Shown here piece after piece: positions 63,917-64,000 of a DNA stretch of 64,000 nt. The first letter of the stretch is position 1. Every line of letters begins with the position of its first letter. Origin of the DNA: Mesorhizobium comanense (GTDB lineage: Bacteria > Pseudomonadota > Alphaproteobacteria > Rhizobiales > Rhizobiaceae); contig NZ_SCNN01000005.1 of assembly GCF_005503535.1 (NCBI RefSeq), forward strand, positions 302,447 to 366,446, given 5' to 3'. Position numbers and translations under genes: made by a program. Below the pieces are notes generated by a model. It worked only from the letters and a program-made list of their open reading frames with translations, was not told the DNA's origin and made no database searches.

Positions 63917-64000
63917 CTATTTCGGCTCGGCAGTCACGGGATCGTAGGTGATTTCGACCTTCGCCTTGTCCGACGTGTAGTATGTGACGGTATAGGCGCC
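63917..64000 (-). CDS. Partial CDS at right edge, C-terminus only
   Basis: Minus-strand frame open to the window edge, ending GAYTVTYYTSDKAKVEITYD and a short tail before TAG at 63917-63919. Beta-rich and charged. Only 27 residues are visible. The YTVTYYTSDKAK strand pattern is similar to secreted small proteins of this window, but no family can be named. Confidence 0.6.
   Translation of the reverse strand, partial: GAYTVTYYTSDKAKVEITYDPVTAEPK

Overview
The window is high-GC DNA from an alphaproteobacterium, most likely Mesorhizobium or a close relative in the Hyphomicrobiales (Rhizobiales). The support is a LexA gene with an alphaproteobacterial GTTC-N7-GTTC SOS box, a probable EcfG-type general stress promoter (GGAAC-N16-CGTTT), rhizobial families such as DUF982, DUF1289 and retropepsin-like TIGR02281, a PleC/DivJ-like histidine kinase, and a gene order resembling the trpD-trpC-moaC-moeA-lexA-comEC block of Brucella and Sinorhizobium (recalled from knowledge, not searched). 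I see no tRNA, rRNA, CRISPR array, insertion sequence or prophage. Nearly all of the DNA is coding, with short overlaps of the ATGA, TTGA and TGATG type inside operons.

Region 1 (1-12.6 kb) holds the end of comEC, lexA, and then a catabolic block. The block has a GntR regulator and a threonine-dehydratase-like enzyme facing a three-gene ABC importer (TrpX-type binding protein), followed by kynureninase, tryptophan 2,3-dioxygenase, a 2-aminobenzoate(anthranilate)-CoA ligase and a kynurenine-formamidase-like hydrolase. Together they could take tryptophan to anthraniloyl-CoA. The block sits between lexA and moeA, genes that are usually adjacent in relatives.

Region 2 (12.6-23.5 kb) is core metabolism: moeA, moaC, trpC, trpD and a SurA/PpiD-type foldase on the minus strand, then tpiA, secG, an L,D-transpeptidase, pyrG and a DUF1697 gene on the plus strand. 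Region 3 (23.5-35.4 kb) has an NCS1 permease, a DUF982 gene, a SnoaL-like protein, and a LysR regulator divergent from a long plus-strand peptide-use operon (M17 aminopeptidase, proline iminopeptidase, five-gene oligopeptide ABC importer).

Region 4 (35.4-48.8 kb) has a two-domain glycosyltransferase coupled to a PIG-L/LmbE deacetylase, dusA, an aspartic protease, DUF1289, cobT, a GNAT enzyme, a sensor kinase, a nuclease/GST/uracil-DNA-glycosylase operon, an Lrp regulator, DUF3299, an AlkD-like repair protein and a beta-hydroxyacid dehydrogenase. Region 5 (48.8-64 kb) has a polar amino-acid ABC importer lacking its ATPase, mobA-mobB, an EamA exporter, small secreted proteins, moaA, DUF971, a flavin-binding protein, a MarR/hydrolase pair and a TetR/SDR pair (both with clear operator palindromes), a rhodanese, a YcbB-like L,D-transpeptidase, an LprI-like protein and one gene cut by the right edge.

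Five molybdenum-cofactor genes (moeA, moaC, mobA, mobB, moaA) lie in three separate places. The most notable non-coding signals are paired regulator operators, a folded leader before the DUF971 gene, a heptamer tandem repeat that can pair with a downstream complement, and a palindrome that forms the 3' end of trpC.
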